Positions 9,630 to 17,916 of a DNA stretch of 64,000 bases are shown here, one piece after another. The notes beneath the pieces are model-generated. The model saw only the letters and a list, made by a program, of their open reading frames with translations. It had not been told where the DNA came from and searched no databases. Within the stretch, counting starts at the first letter, position 1. Each line of letters starts with the position of its first letter. Position numbers and translations under genes: made by a program. Origin of the DNA: Marivita sp041725935 (lineage in GTDB: Bacteria > Pseudomonadota > Alphaproteobacteria > Rhodobacterales > Rhodobacteraceae); assembly GCA_041725935.1 (NCBI GenBank), contig JBGRQD010000001.1, positions 186,001 to 250,000 on the forward strand. The letters run 5' to 3'.

Positions 9630-10181
9630 CTATTTCGGCGGATCGGACCGTCTGGTTGCATCGGATGCGGCCTTCGCGGCATCCTTCAATACCTGTGGTT
9701 TTGTCGCGTCCATTTCGGCCTCATATCGCTCCATCTGGATCTTCATAAGGGATCCGGGAAGGTCAAACGAGGCGAGGAATACGAAGGTGGCGAGACCGAG
9801 AAAGCCGCGCTCCAGCCATAGCAGGAGTTGCGCTTGATCATCAGGCACGAGAAACGTGCCCAAGGCGACGCCAAGGGTAATCAGATAAAGAAAAAACAGC
9901 AGCTTCTGGCGGAACAGCTTTCGCTGGACCGTGGTCTTCATCAATTGCAGTTCCTGCCAGTTCTTTGCCTGCTTCAATGTCGGTTCGGCGATCAGCGTAA
10001 TCACGGCGATCAGAAATCCGGCGAGGATCGAGAAGATCGTGACGACGGTGTTCACGGCGTCGGTGTTGTTGGCGACCATCGGTTGGAAGAGGTATCCGAC
10101 AGCCGCGGACACGGCGATTGCCACGACGAGTTTCCCCAATCGCCACCAGTCTCTGCCGTTGTCCTTTTGGACGGTTCCCAC
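9630..10181 (-). CDS. Four-helix membrane protein of unknown function (partner of upstream gene)
   Basis: A 183-aa protein with about four hydrophobic segments (roughly 15-35, 45-66, 92-112 and 125-145), a basic loop between the second and third, and a hydrophilic C-terminus rich in Asp/Lys/Ala. The start is a GTG at 10181, two bases after the stop of the upstream gene, with TAGGAG 8-12 nt before it, so the two genes are one unit. A gap of about 150 bp separates it from mod. I do not recognise the family. Size and topology recall membrane halves of two-gene phage-defence systems such as KwaA, but I see no sequence motif that proves this. Confidence 0.7.
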   Translation of the reverse strand: MGTVQKDNGRDWWRLGKLVVAIAVSAAVGYLFQPMVANNTDAVNTVVTIFSILAGFLIAVITLIAEPTLKQAKNWQELQLMKTTVQRKLFRQKLLFFLYLITLGVALGTFLVPDDQAQLLLWLERGFLGLATFVFLASFDLPGSLMKIQMERYEAEMDATKPQVLKDAAKAASDATRRSDPPK

Positions 10182-10182
10182 G

Positions 10183-11118
10183 TCATGCTCCTAGTTGGCC
10201 GTTCTCCTCAAGCTCTTCCATATATGTGCGCATGGCATCCCACGCCTGGAACACGCTGACGGAATTTGCATGAGCTTCGATCCTGACGGCCTTCTTCACC
10301 GAAACCTCGTCCGGGGTGATAACGGCCCCGTCGCGAAGCCGGATGGTGTATCCTTCGGCCTCTTCATCCTCGGCGATCTCACCGGCCAGATGGTCCAGCC
10401 CCTGACGGGCGGCCGAGAGATCACCCTTCTTGACGTTGATCGAAACGGTGACGCTGCCTTGCTCGGCCTGCCGCAGTTGACGCAGCTCCGCGTCTCTTGC
10501 GGTGAGGCCCTGGAAGGCTTCTCCGATCTGATGTTTGGCGGACTGCCAAAACCCGCCGCCGCCGCCACCTTCGATCAGGTCGTCCGCCCCCGCTTCGGAA
10601 ATGTCTACCTTCATATCGATACTCTTGACCCCCACACGTTCGATGATCGCCAACGCGTTCGGGTTGCCCACGCGGATCAGTTCGAACATCTGCGCCTCGC
10701 GTGGCAACCCCGCCTTCTTGAAGAGCCCCGACAGGTAGCCGCGGAGTGCTCCAGCATTGCGCCCGCAGTTCAGACAGACCACATGGTTGCCCTGTATCCA
10801 TCCAAAAAAATCGCCGTTAAGGAAATTTTCGTTCGCCCCGGGCTGGCGTTCACCAAGGTCGACTTGAGCGGCCGGTGCCATAGGGATCGTACCGACGCCC
10901 TGTCGGTCGTAGTAACGGGCGCAATGCAGCGCGTAGCCCCGCCCCCCATCATCTTGACCTCTCATTCCTGTGACCATGGCGCGATCCGCACGCGGCACCC
11001 CTCGGTCGAGGTGGGTCGCAAATTGACCCCAGGCTTGCCGCGTCAGCTGTTCCAAATTCTGGCCCGGTGCATTGAAACGGGCGCGGCGATACTCAAGCGT
11101 CTTGTTAATCTGCGGCAA
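10183..11118 (-). CDS. Unknown soluble protein, first gene of the restriction-linked operon
   Basis: A 311-aa protein with no signal peptide or membrane segment. Visible features are a CLNCG pair (about residue 117), a Gly-rich tract of six glycines (about 186-191), a charged helical middle, and a C-terminal part with acidic clusters. The frame begins at a TTG (11118) with GAGG upstream, just after an in-frame stop, so a non-ATG start is required unless translation begins further inside. It is tightly coupled to the four-helix membrane protein and followed by mod and res in the same direction. The context argues for a defence role, possibly sensor or effector. No function can be assigned from sequence. 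Confidence 0.65.
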   Translation of the reverse strand: MPQINKTLEYRRARFNAPGQNLEQLTRQAWGQFATHLDRGVPRADRAMVTGMRGQDDGGRGYALHCARYYDRQGVGTIPMAPAAQVDLGERQPGANENFLNGDFFGWIQGNHVVCLNCGRNAGALRGYLSGLFKKAGLPREAQMFELIRVGNPNALAIIERVGVKSIDMKVDISEAGADDLIEGGGGGGFWQSAKHQIGEAFQGLTARDAELRQLRQAEQGSVTVSINVKKGDLSAARQGLDHLAGEIAEDEEAEGYTIRLRDGAVITPDEVSVKKAVRIEAHANSVSVFQAWDAMRTYMEELEENGQLGA

Positions 11119-11383
11119 CTTCTAAACCTCATCGTCATCTTCGGGGGACAATGCTATCCGTTTCACGGTTCACGCAAGGGTTGATTTGCAGGTTCCGAGG
11201 AATGCACGACAAAGCATGTGGACGTCGACCAACCGGATCATGACCCGTTTCGTTCTGGTGCCCGTAGCTGTTTGGGTCGGCCAAGCAAGGTTACTTGCAG
11301 CCACGTTGAGTCTTTCGGCTTAACCATAGATCCCGACATCCGTAAAACGAAGAGACACACCCCCTCCTCCTTTAGGTTCTTTT

Positions 11384-11417
11384 CTGCCAACCATTTTCGA
11401 CACAAATGGGAGGGCAG
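11384..11417. repeat. Inverted repeat upstream of the mobilization genes
   Basis: The arms CTGCC + CCATTT (11384-11396) and AAATGG + GGCAG (11404-11417) pair around a 7-base spacer, with small internal bulges. It could be part of oriT or a terminator; no T-run follows. Confidence 0.45.
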
Positions 11418-11624
11418 GCCTCTGTAGACAAACATTCCAAGTTCGGCGGAAAGAAAGATGTCCAAGGTCGTCGTTATCCACAGAATAGCAGCTGGGCGAC
11501 CGACGGCGTGGCGATCCGAGGGATGCATCGGCGAAGGTTCTCCTTACATCGGGATACGACGAGACTTCTGAAGCGGGTTGGCGAATTCAGGTCGGCGGAC
11601 CAAGGGGTCTCGGGAAAGGAAACA

Positions 11625-11644
11625 GGTTGCGCGCCTGTGCAACC
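11625..11644. repeat. Short hairpin just before the RHH mobilization gene (oriT candidate)
   Basis: GGTTGC (11625-11630) and GCAACC (11639-11644) form a perfect 6-bp stem with an 8-base loop, ending 18 bp before the start of the RHH protein gene. Origins of transfer commonly sit at this place. The nic site cannot be identified. Confidence 0.4.
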
Positions 11645-11662
11645 AAACGAGAGACGATCGAC

Positions 11663-11992
11663 ATGACAGGAAAAGCGAAAACGCTGAAGATCAACATCCC
11701 CCAAGAACAGCTTGCCAAGATCGATGCCGCGCGTGTCGCCGCTGGATACAGAACGCGAACCGAATACATGATTGACAGCGCGGTATGGGGCTCCCCTGTG
11801 TATCTGCGAGAGATCGCGCAGCATATCGGACAGCTTGGCCTGATCTGCAATTTCGTCCTGCTTCCCGACGACGACGGTAGCGAGCACGCTCATCTTCAGG
11901 GTGAAGAAGCAAGGCGGGCGGTGCGCAAGATCGTCAGGACTTGCGACGCGATCACCAAAGCGCTGAGGGGTGATCGATGCGGCCCTATCTAG
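11663..11992 (+). CDS. Ribbon-helix-helix relaxosome accessory protein (MobC-like)
   Basis: A 109-aa protein. The N-terminal segment TLKINIPQEQLAKIDAARVA then TRTEYM has the beta-helix-helix pattern of RHH DNA-binding proteins, and the remainder is a helical domain. The gene overlaps the start of the relaxase gene by 16 bp. This arrangement matches MobC-type accessory proteins that bind oriT and open it for the relaxase. The start is the ATG giving MTGKAK; the frame extends 12 codons upstream without a good ribosome site. Confidence 0.75.
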   Translation: MTGKAKTLKINIPQEQLAKIDAARVAAGYRTRTEYMIDSAVWGSPVYLREIAQHIGQLGLICNFVLLPDDDGSEHAHLQGEEARRAVRKIVRTCDAITKALRGDRCGPI

Positions 11993-13419
11993 AATGGCAC
12001 GGAGACTTGGACACGGTCTACGGCTACATCTTGCGCCCCGGATCGGAACCGCTCGGCGGCACAATTCCCAGCGTCGGGAGCTGTAATCTGAAAAACCGGA
12101 TACAGGATCTTTCCTCCGCAAGCACGTCAGCGACGCCGTTCCTCCACATGACCTTGTCTTTGCCCGAAGAGTGTCGCGCGCCGAAGAGGGTTTGGCTTCG
12201 ACTGGTGGAAACCGCCCTACGATCGCTTGGCCTGAATTCCGACGCAATGCCCTGGTTTGCCGCGCGCCATAGCGATAGCAAATGTGACCATATCCACTCG
12301 GTAACGGTCTTAAGGGATTTTTCAGGACGCGAGGTCACCGTCACTGGTAATCGCGAGAAAAGTGAGACCATCCACCGCGAGCTGTGCCGAATGATAGGTC
12401 TGCCGCAACCCGAATACTTCGACCCAGATGCCGGGCCGCGCTTGATACCGATTACGCCCGCCCGCAACTTGACGAGCGCCGCGAAGAAACAGCTGCATGC
12501 CGATCTGGAGCGGGTCTTTCTGAATTATCAGCCGTGCAACCTCGAGGATATGAACCGACACCTTGCCAAGATGCACGGAGGTTTTCAGGGAAGTTTTGAA
12601 AAAACTTGGCATGGGACCGCGTCTGTCTTGTGGAAGAACAATGACGCCGAGCTATTCACCGGTGAACTCGGTTTGGGTTGGGAGCCACGGTTCGTTTCCA
12701 CCCGTCTGACCTTTGCACGCACTCTGAGATCCCTGCGCGACGAGATCGCCCTTCGCAACCTGTCGACGCTATTCCACACCGAGAAAATGGAGAGACTTTT
12801 TGCCACAACAATCGCCAACGCAAACACCCGTCAAACTGCAGACGGAGGCAGAGATGATCCTCGCCCAGTTGCTTCGGACGGACAAGAACGTCACATTTCT
12901 TCACCCGCTGATCGACCTGTTGAACCTGCCGGAAGATCAGCGCGAAGCGTTAGGGGACCGGCTGGCTCAACTGCTGGCGGACTTGAACGGCACGCTGCGA
13001 CATCATCAAGAGCAGCAGAGGGAAATGATCGACCAACTGACGGGCGTATCGGAGAGAATGACCACCCAGATGGCCGCCATCAAGGAACAGCAGGCGCAGC
13101 AAACTTTGCAGATGAACCAGATCCTGAAAATCCTAGGGCAACCCCTCGATTGACGATTGGAACGTTGCTGGCGCAGGTCTGCCATGTTGCTGGGAAAACC
13201 AATTCGAAGTGGCGGTTAAGACTTGCTCAGACCGCACAGTTAATCGGCATTCGATTTGGCGACGGCAGCAAGGCGACAATATCTAACGAAGAGGTTAACG
13301 TTGTCGCGCAAGGAATTGCAGCAAGACAGTTTCTTGCTGACTTCGATCGCGAGTTCCCTAAAGCCCGGCCCGATGCAGATCTATCCGTCACACCAATAGA
13401 CGAGGGTCTCTCCCTATAA
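11977..13419 (+). CDS. Relaxase / mobilization nuclease (MobA/VirD2-like)
   Basis: A 480-aa protein. The N-terminal about 275 residues carry HSDSKCDHIHSV near residues 97-108, the histidine triad (H...H-x-H) that binds metal in MobA/VirD2 relaxases. The catalytic Tyr is not certain. A GAGGGG ribosome site precedes the ATG, which overlaps the RHH gene. From about residue 275 the frame becomes a Pro/Arg/Gly-rich low-complexity stretch, exactly where a second gene is read in another frame. The last about 90 residues look like a folded helical domain again. It should nick oriT and pilot the strand into a conjugation channel supplied by another element. Confidence 0.78.
   Translation: MRPYLEWHGDLDTVYGYILRPGSEPLGGTIPSVGSCNLKNRIQDLSSASTSATPFLHMTLSLPEECRAPKRVWLRLVETALRSLGLNSDAMPWFAARHSDSKCDHIHSVTVLRDFSGREVTVTGNREKSETIHRELCRMIGLPQPEYFDPDAGPRLIPITPARNLTSAAKKQLHADLERVFLNYQPCNLEDMNRHLAKMHGGFQGSFEKTWHGTASVLWKNNDAELFTGELGLGWEPRFVSTRLTFARTLRSLRDEIALRNLSTLFHTEKMERLFATTIANANTRQTADGGRDDPRPVASDGQERHISSPADRPVEPAGRSARSVRGPAGSTAGGLERHAATSSRAAEGNDRPTDGRIGENDHPDGRHQGTAGAANFADEPDPENPRATPRLTIGTLLAQVCHVAGKTNSKWRLRLAQTAQLIGIRFGDGSKATISNEEVNVVAQGIAARQFLADFDREFPKARPDADLSVTPIDEGLSL
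12800..13153 (+). CDS. Small coiled-coil protein nested in the relaxase gene (MobB-like position)
   Basis: A 117-aa protein read in the +1 frame relative to the relaxase and wholly inside it. The start is a TTG with GGAGAG 5 nt upstream. The composition is protein-like: LPEDQREALGDRLAQLLADL followed by a long Gln/Glu-rich helix with heptad-like Leu/Met/Ile and a short hydrophobic end. The relaxase frame over the same bases is low complexity. A nested mobB inside mobA is known from RSF1010-type plasmids; this looks like the same genetic trick, although I see no sequence kinship to MobB. The ATG at 12854 is an alternative start. Confidence 0.6.
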   Translation: MPQQSPTQTPVKLQTEAEMILAQLLRTDKNVTFLHPLIDLLNLPEDQREALGDRLAQLLADLNGTLRHHQEQQREMIDQLTGVSERMTTQMAAIKEQQAQQTLQMNQILKILGQPLD

Positions 13420-13682
13420 GCGCGGAAACCACGAGCGGACAAAGCATGGAGAGCAGACAGGATGCGACCGGCAGAAATCATTATTGCCTCACTGGCACGG
13501 TGCTGCTGTGGGCAAATGTCCGCTTCGAGTCCACTTAACCGAATTTCCTGCATCGCGGCGAGGGTCGGCCTTTGTCGTCGTGCTTAAAACGATCCAAAAA
13601 CGAAGTAAATTTTGACAAGCGTTCGGGCCTACGATCATTCCAACGTTTCCGCTACTGAAGTCGGTCAGGATTTAACGACCGT

Positions 13683-14033
13683 TTACGTCCCGCAATAATT
13701 TTCGCACGCCTCGACGTCCGCTGCCACCACATCGAGAATTGCGTCCACATCATTCAACAGGGCGGTGATGCGCGGGCTGCTGATACGGTAGCGGATGAAG
13801 CGTCCATCGCGGTCGCTGGCGACAAGCCTGCAATCCAAGAGGCACCGGAGATGGTTGGAAGCATTCGGTTGCGACAGCTCCGTGCGCGCCACGATCTCGT
13901 GGACGGCCAGTGGCGCTTCGCGCAAGGCTTCCAGAATCGCAAGGCGGCTTGGGTCGGCAAAGCCACGAAGCAGCTTCGCTCTTCGCTCAATGGCAATGGT
14001 CCCGGTATTGCGGTCGTCAAGAATCTGATCCAT
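13683..14033 (-). CDS. ArsR/SmtB-family metal-responsive repressor
   Basis: A 116-aa winged-helix protein: LLRGFADPSRLAILEAL opens the fold, ELSQPNASNHLRCLLDCRLV is the recognition helix with a Cys in the CmtR/CadC-like place, and the C-terminus ends CENYCGT with two Cys. These cysteines suggest thiophilic metals such as Cd, Pb, Zn or Hg. It is divergent from the CDF/lspA operon by 56 bp, so it very likely represses that operon and itself. Confidence 0.85.
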   Translation of the reverse strand: MDQILDDRNTGTIAIERRAKLLRGFADPSRLAILEALREAPLAVHEIVARTELSQPNASNHLRCLLDCRLVASDRDGRFIRYRISSPRITALLNDVDAILDVVAADVEACENYCGT

Positions 14034-14052
14034 ATCATTCCTCGCTGATATG
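14031..14052. promoter_or_regulatory. Possible ArsR operator
   Basis: CATATC (14031-14036) and GATATG (14047-14052) form an inverted repeat in the ArsR/CDF divergent gap, overlapping the ArsR start codon. SmtB/ArsR operators are imperfect palindromes of about this size. No experimental consensus is matched. Confidence 0.4.
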
Positions 14053-14089
14053 TTCTTCCTCGGTTTACTTTAACAGGAGTGTTGCACCC

Positions 14090-14944
14090 ATGGCCAATGC
14101 CGATAGCGCCGGGACAACGGCAGATGTCCCATCTTTCCGTTACCGCGTTTCCGGCATGGATTGCGCCAAGGATGCCGCGCAGATCGAGCGGGCGGCACAG
14201 GCAGCCGGGGTCGCGCCCAGCGATGTGAAAGTGTCGGCCGCGACGCACATCATGACACTGAACGCCCCCGAAGCGCGTCTGCCGGACATCGAAAAGGCCG
14301 TTGCGGTGACTGGTTACGGCTTCGACCGGATCGAGGGCGATGAAGACATTGCGCCGAATCCTGCGCACCAGGACCCGGCCTACCGCCGCGCCCTCTGGAT
14401 CGTCGTGATCCTGAACGTTGGATACGGGGTCATCGAAATGATCGGCGGTTTCATTTCCGGATCGCAGGCCGTGAAGGCCGATGCGCTCGATTTCATCGGT
14501 GATGGCGCGATCACTTTCCTCGGTCTGCTGGCCATCGGCTGGAGTCTCGCCTGGCGGGCGCGGTCGGCCCTGATCCAAGGCATTTTCCTCGGGCTCCTCG
14601 GTCTTGGCGTTCTCGGCACGACCATCGTCCGGGTCTTCGAACAAACGACGCCGGATGCAGCTCTCATGGGCCTGCTCGGCATGATCGCCCTTGTCGTCAA
14701 CGTCGTTTCCGTTCTGCCGCTGCTTCGGTTCCGCAAGGGCGACGCGAACATGCGGGCCGTCTGGCTCTTCTCGCGCAACGACGCCATCGGCAATGCGGCG
14801 GTTGTCGTCGCCGCCGGTCTGGTGGCCTGGCTGGGCAGCGCGTGGCCAGACCTCATCGTCGCTTTCGGTATCGCCGGACTGTTCCTGCACTCGTCTTGGG
14901 CGATCATCCGCGATGCGCGAACCGATCTGGAGGCGGCGGCATGA
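14090..14944 (+). CDS. Cation diffusion facilitator with N-terminal heavy-metal-associated domain
   Basis: A 284-aa protein. Residues about 15-80 form an HMA-like domain beginning RYRVSGMDCAKDA; only one Cys of the usual CxxC is present, followed by Asp. Six membrane helices follow, with SGSQAVKADALDFIGDG in helix 2 and FSRNDAIGNAA in helix 5, the CDF metal-site positions. It should export divalent metal in exchange for protons. AGGAG precedes the ATG. The stop overlaps lspA by 4 bp, and the unit is divergent from an ArsR repressor. Confidence 0.85.
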   Translation: MANADSAGTTADVPSFRYRVSGMDCAKDAAQIERAAQAAGVAPSDVKVSAATHIMTLNAPEARLPDIEKAVAVTGYGFDRIEGDEDIAPNPAHQDPAYRRALWIVVILNVGYGVIEMIGGFISGSQAVKADALDFIGDGAITFLGLLAIGWSLAWRARSALIQGIFLGLLGLGVLGTTIVRVFEQTTPDAALMGLLGMIALVVNVVSVLPLLRFRKGDANMRAVWLFSRNDAIGNAAVVVAAGLVAWLGSAWPDLIVAFGIAGLFLHSSWAIIRDARTDLEAAA

Positions 14945-15450
14945 ACGCTCGCATTCTGGGCGGGCTCTGCGCTCTCGCGGCGTTCGTTCTCGATCAGGGC
15001 ACCAAGGCGCTTGCACTAAACACACCAAGCCTTCAGGATGGCGCCGAGGTTCTACCCTTTCTCAATCTCGTGCGGGTTCTGAACGATGGCGTCAGCTTCG
15101 GTATGCTCGGCGGGATAGTGCCCTGGTGGGGTCTTGTCGCACTTGCACTCGCGATCATGGCATGGCTGCTGATCTGGCTGTGGCGCACGCCGGACAGGAT
15201 GACGGCTGTTGCTCTCGGTTTGATCCTCGGCGGCGCGCTCGGCAATGCCTTGGACCGCCTGCGGTATCAGGCCGTGCCTGACTTTCTCGACTTCCATTAC
15301 GGGTCATACCACTGGCCTTCATTCAACCTCGCTGACGTGACGATCTTCTGTGGGGCGGCACTGCTGTTCTGGGACGGCATTCGCGTGTCGAAAGCGAAGC
15401 CGGAGAACCGGAAAGAAGATCACCGCAAGGGGAGCGTCACTTGGAAATAA
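14941..15450 (+). CDS. lspA: Signal peptidase II (lipoprotein signal peptidase), island copy
   Basis: A 169-aa protein with four membrane helices. The two catalytic aspartates lie in GNALDRLR and FNLADVTI, the hallmark motifs of family A8. It cleaves lipoprotein signal peptides after lipidation. Here it is translationally coupled to a CDF metal exporter instead of a housekeeping neighbour, as is known for lspA copies on metal-resistance elements. No lipoprotein substrate is obvious nearby. Confidence 0.92.
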   Translation: MNARILGGLCALAAFVLDQGTKALALNTPSLQDGAEVLPFLNLVRVLNDGVSFGMLGGIVPWWGLVALALAIMAWLLIWLWRTPDRMTAVALGLILGGALGNALDRLRYQAVPDFLDFHYGSYHWPSFNLADVTIFCGAALLFWDGIRVSKAKPENRKEDHRKGSVTWK

Positions 15451-15511
15451 CGGAAATCCGACATACCATCCGCGAAGGGCTTCGACTGCACGCTCGCCCG
15501 GCAGCGAAACG

Positions 15512-16159
15512 TCAGGCTTCGGCCTCGTCCGGATCGACCGACCGCGCATCCTTGGTGGCCTCGAACGCCTCCCACGCGACGTAGGGCACGATCAGAAGCG
15601 CCGCGATCGGATCGGCCCACCACCAGCCCATCCATTGCGTGAGACCGATTCCGACCAACACCACAATGGTCTGGTATTCGCAGATCAGGGTATCCTTGGC
15701 ATCGTATTTCAGAGCAGGTGAGTCGAGCCGCTTGCCGTAGCGATATTTGCCCCAGGCCAACAGCGGATTGACCGCCAAAGAGACAAACAGGATCGCGATC
15801 CCCCACCAATTGAAGCCCGGCGCCTCCTGCGAGATGAAAGCGGACACCGCCTCGTAGAGGATCGCCGCGACGACAATCCAGAAAGCGCAGGCGACCACAT
15901 AAAGCGCGACCTTCTTGCGATGCAGGACCGTCCGCTTGTCGCCAGCGTCCTTCTCCCCCTTCAAGCGCCAGATCAGCGTCGCAGCCGAAGTGGCCTCGAC
16001 CGTGCTGTCGAGCCCCCAACTCACCAGTGCAGCGCTTCCGGTCAGAAGTCCCACGGTCACGGAGACGACAACCTCGATGAGGTTGTAGACAAGGCTCGCG
16101 ATCTCGACGCGAATTCCTCGCTTCAGGTTGGTTTCCCGATCATCCTGCATTGCCACCAT
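15512..16159 (-). CDS. Second CDF-type cation transporter, divergent form
   Basis: A 215-aa membrane protein with about five hydrophobic segments. Helix 2 reads SGSAALVSWGLDSTVEATSA, the CDF helix-2 signature with Asp replacing the usual His, and KYDAKDTLICEY stands at the helix-5 place. It lacks the cytoplasmic C-terminal domain of full CDF proteins (about 300 aa). It is the last gene of a leftward unit after the CzcD-like gene (38-bp gap). The start may be the fourth codon (MQDD). Metal specificity is unknown. Confidence 0.7.
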   Translation of the reverse strand: MVAMQDDRETNLKRGIRVEIASLVYNLIEVVVSVTVGLLTGSAALVSWGLDSTVEATSAATLIWRLKGEKDAGDKRTVLHRKKVALYVVACAFWIVVAAILYEAVSAFISQEAPGFNWWGIAILFVSLAVNPLLAWGKYRYGKRLDSPALKYDAKDTLICEYQTIVVLVGIGLTQWMGWWWADPIAALLIVPYVAWEAFEATKDARSVDPDEAEA

Positions 16160-16197
16160 GATGAAGCGTTAACGCATTCGACACATTGAAGGTTCGC

Positions 16198-17127
16198 CTA
16201 CGACTTGTCGAATTTGTCGTGGCCAAAGAGATCGGCATCCTCGTGCGCGCGATCCTCGTGCTCGAACTCCAGGCTTGAATGGCCGATGCCGAATTGCTCC
16301 GTCAACCGGGCTTTGATCGCGGCCTTGATGTCATCGATCCCGTCCCAGCCGCTGTCGGTCAGCACGACCTGGCAGTCGAGTGCGGCTTGGTGCTCGTGCA
16401 TCTGCCACAGATGCACGTGGTGGACGTCGGCCACGCCCTCCACGTCGCGCATCGTCTGGATGACGGCCTTGCTGTCGATATCCGGCGGGCTGCCCAGCAT
16501 CAGCGTTCGGATGGGGGCGCCGATCTCGGTTAGTGCGAGATAGAGGATGTAGAGCGCGATGCCGATGGTGATCGCCGGATCGACCCACCGCATATCGTAG
16601 AGAATGATGAGCGACCCGCCGACGATCACCGCAACCGAGGCCAGCGCGTCCGACAGGTTGTGCAAGAAAAGCGCGCGGATGTTCACGCTGTCCTTCTGCA
16701 TCGACCAGGTGAGCAGCGCCGTCAGCGTGTCCACGACAAGCGCTACGCCGCCCAGGATCACCACCGTCCAGCCCGCCACCTCGGGCGGGTCGATCATCCG
16801 CATTCCACCCTCATAGATGAGGTAGAAGCCGATCAGGATCAGCGTCGTGTAGTTGATGAGCGCAGCCACTATCTCGACCCGGCCGTAGCCGAAGGTCATG
16901 CGCTCATCCGCCGGTCGCCGCGCGATCTTGCGGGCCGCGAAGGCGATCACCAGCGACGCCATGTCCGAGAAGTTGTGCAGCGCATCCGCGATCAGCGCGA
17001 GGCTGCCCGAGACGATCCCGCCCACGATCTGCGCGACGGTCAGGAGCGCGTTCGCCCAGATCGCGATCGAGACCCGCCTGTCTCCGGATTTTGGGTCCAT
17101 ATGCGCGTGTCCGCTGTCATGCGGCAT
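16198..17127 (-). CDS. CzcD-like cation diffusion facilitator
   Basis: A 309-aa protein of the normal CDF length. A His-rich start (HDSGHAHMD), six membrane helices, HNFSDM in helix 2 and HNLSDA in helix 5 provide the zinc-type HD-HD site. A C-terminal cytoplasmic domain contains HVHLWQMHEHQAALDC. It exports Zn/Co/Cd-type ions from the cytoplasm. Its start overlaps the preceding transglutaminase gene by 11 bp, placing it under the MerR-type promoter at 17917-17947. Confidence 0.92.
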   Translation of the reverse strand: MPHDSGHAHMDPKSGDRRVSIAIWANALLTVAQIVGGIVSGSLALIADALHNFSDMASLVIAFAARKIARRPADERMTFGYGRVEIVAALINYTTLILIGFYLIYEGGMRMIDPPEVAGWTVVILGGVALVVDTLTALLTWSMQKDSVNIRALFLHNLSDALASVAVIVGGSLIILYDMRWVDPAITIGIALYILYLALTEIGAPIRTLMLGSPPDIDSKAVIQTMRDVEGVADVHHVHLWQMHEHQAALDCQVVLTDSGWDGIDDIKAAIKARLTEQFGIGHSSLEFEHEDRAHEDADLFGHDKFDKS

Positions 17128-17887
17128 TTGCGACCTCCTTCTTGAGCGGCTCGGGACGCTTGAAGCCGGGGATGCGCGGGACCCGGCCTGAGCGGATCGC
17201 CCGCACCCGCGCGTTCATCCAGTGTCGGACGATGCCGCGATAGAGCAGGTCGCGGAGCGGGTCGAGCTGCTGGCGATGCACCGTGTAAAACCGGTCCGGC
17301 GTATCGTATGTTCCCAAATTGCGCACGATGCCGGTCTTCTGGATGTAGGTGTTTCTTCCGGTCCAATCGACCGGCGGCGCGCTAAGGCAGTCGGTTCCGG
17401 CGCCGTAGCCGCAGAGATTTTCCGTCCCGGCGAAGGCCTGTTGAAGGGAGCCGAGAAAAGCCCTGTCGAGGATGAACCCTTCGAGCTCGACCCACCGCCC
17501 GCCCGTCCGGACCTCGACCCAGGAGTGCAGGATTTCTGTCGGTGCGACTGGATAGACCGCTTCGGGGACCACACCGCGCTGGAGCGCCTTGTGGATGGTA
17601 AAACCGTGGAGGCGGCACGGCACGCCGAGCGCGCGCAGCAGCGCCATCAGGAGCGTTCCCTTCGTGTTGCACTGCCCGTAGCCCTCCGCGAGCACCGTGG
17701 AGGCCGGAATATCGTCGGCGCGGTTGTAGCCGAAGAGGATCTCGTTCCTGACGAAGTCGTAGGCGGCACCGATGCGATCCTGCTCGGACAGCGGGAGCCA
17801 GCCCCGGTCCTCGATCAGGCGCGCGATGCCATCGGCGCGAAAGTCGAGCAGCGGGGTGGCCTCAAGCAGGGCAGTCTCGTCGATCAT
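17117..17887 (-). CDS. Transglutaminase-like cysteine protease family protein
   Basis: A 256-aa cytoplasmic protein. The catalytic triad positions are visible: Cys in EGYGQCNTKGTLL (about residue 73), His in EILHSWVEV and Asp/Glu in WVELEGF. The lengthy C-terminal part ends with basic residues. Family members hydrolyse or transfer at Gln/amide bonds. It is first in the operon with the two CDF exporters and is preceded by a perfect MerR-type operator. A role in metal stress is inferred only from this position. Confidence 0.8.
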   Translation of the reverse strand: MIDETALLEATPLLDFRADGIARLIEDRGWLPLSEQDRIGAAYDFVRNEILFGYNRADDIPASTVLAEGYGQCNTKGTLLMALLRALGVPCRLHGFTIHKALQRGVVPEAVYPVAPTEILHSWVEVRTGGRWVELEGFILDRAFLGSLQQAFAGTENLCGYGAGTDCLSAPPVDWTGRNTYIQKTGIVRNLGTYDTPDRFYTVHRQQLDPLRDLLYRGIVRHWMNARVRAIRSGRVPRIPGFKRPEPLKKEVANAA

Positions 17888-17916
17888 GATCGGCTCCTTC
17901 GAATCGGGTCATGATC

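Larger units (their letters stand above)
11119..11662. other. Gene-free region between defence and mobilization modules
   Basis: 544 bp with no convincing coding frame, lying between the start of a leftward operon and the start of the rightward mobilization operon. It should hold both promoters and, by analogy with other mobilizable elements, the origin of transfer. Two inverted repeats are listed separately. Confidence 0.6.
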
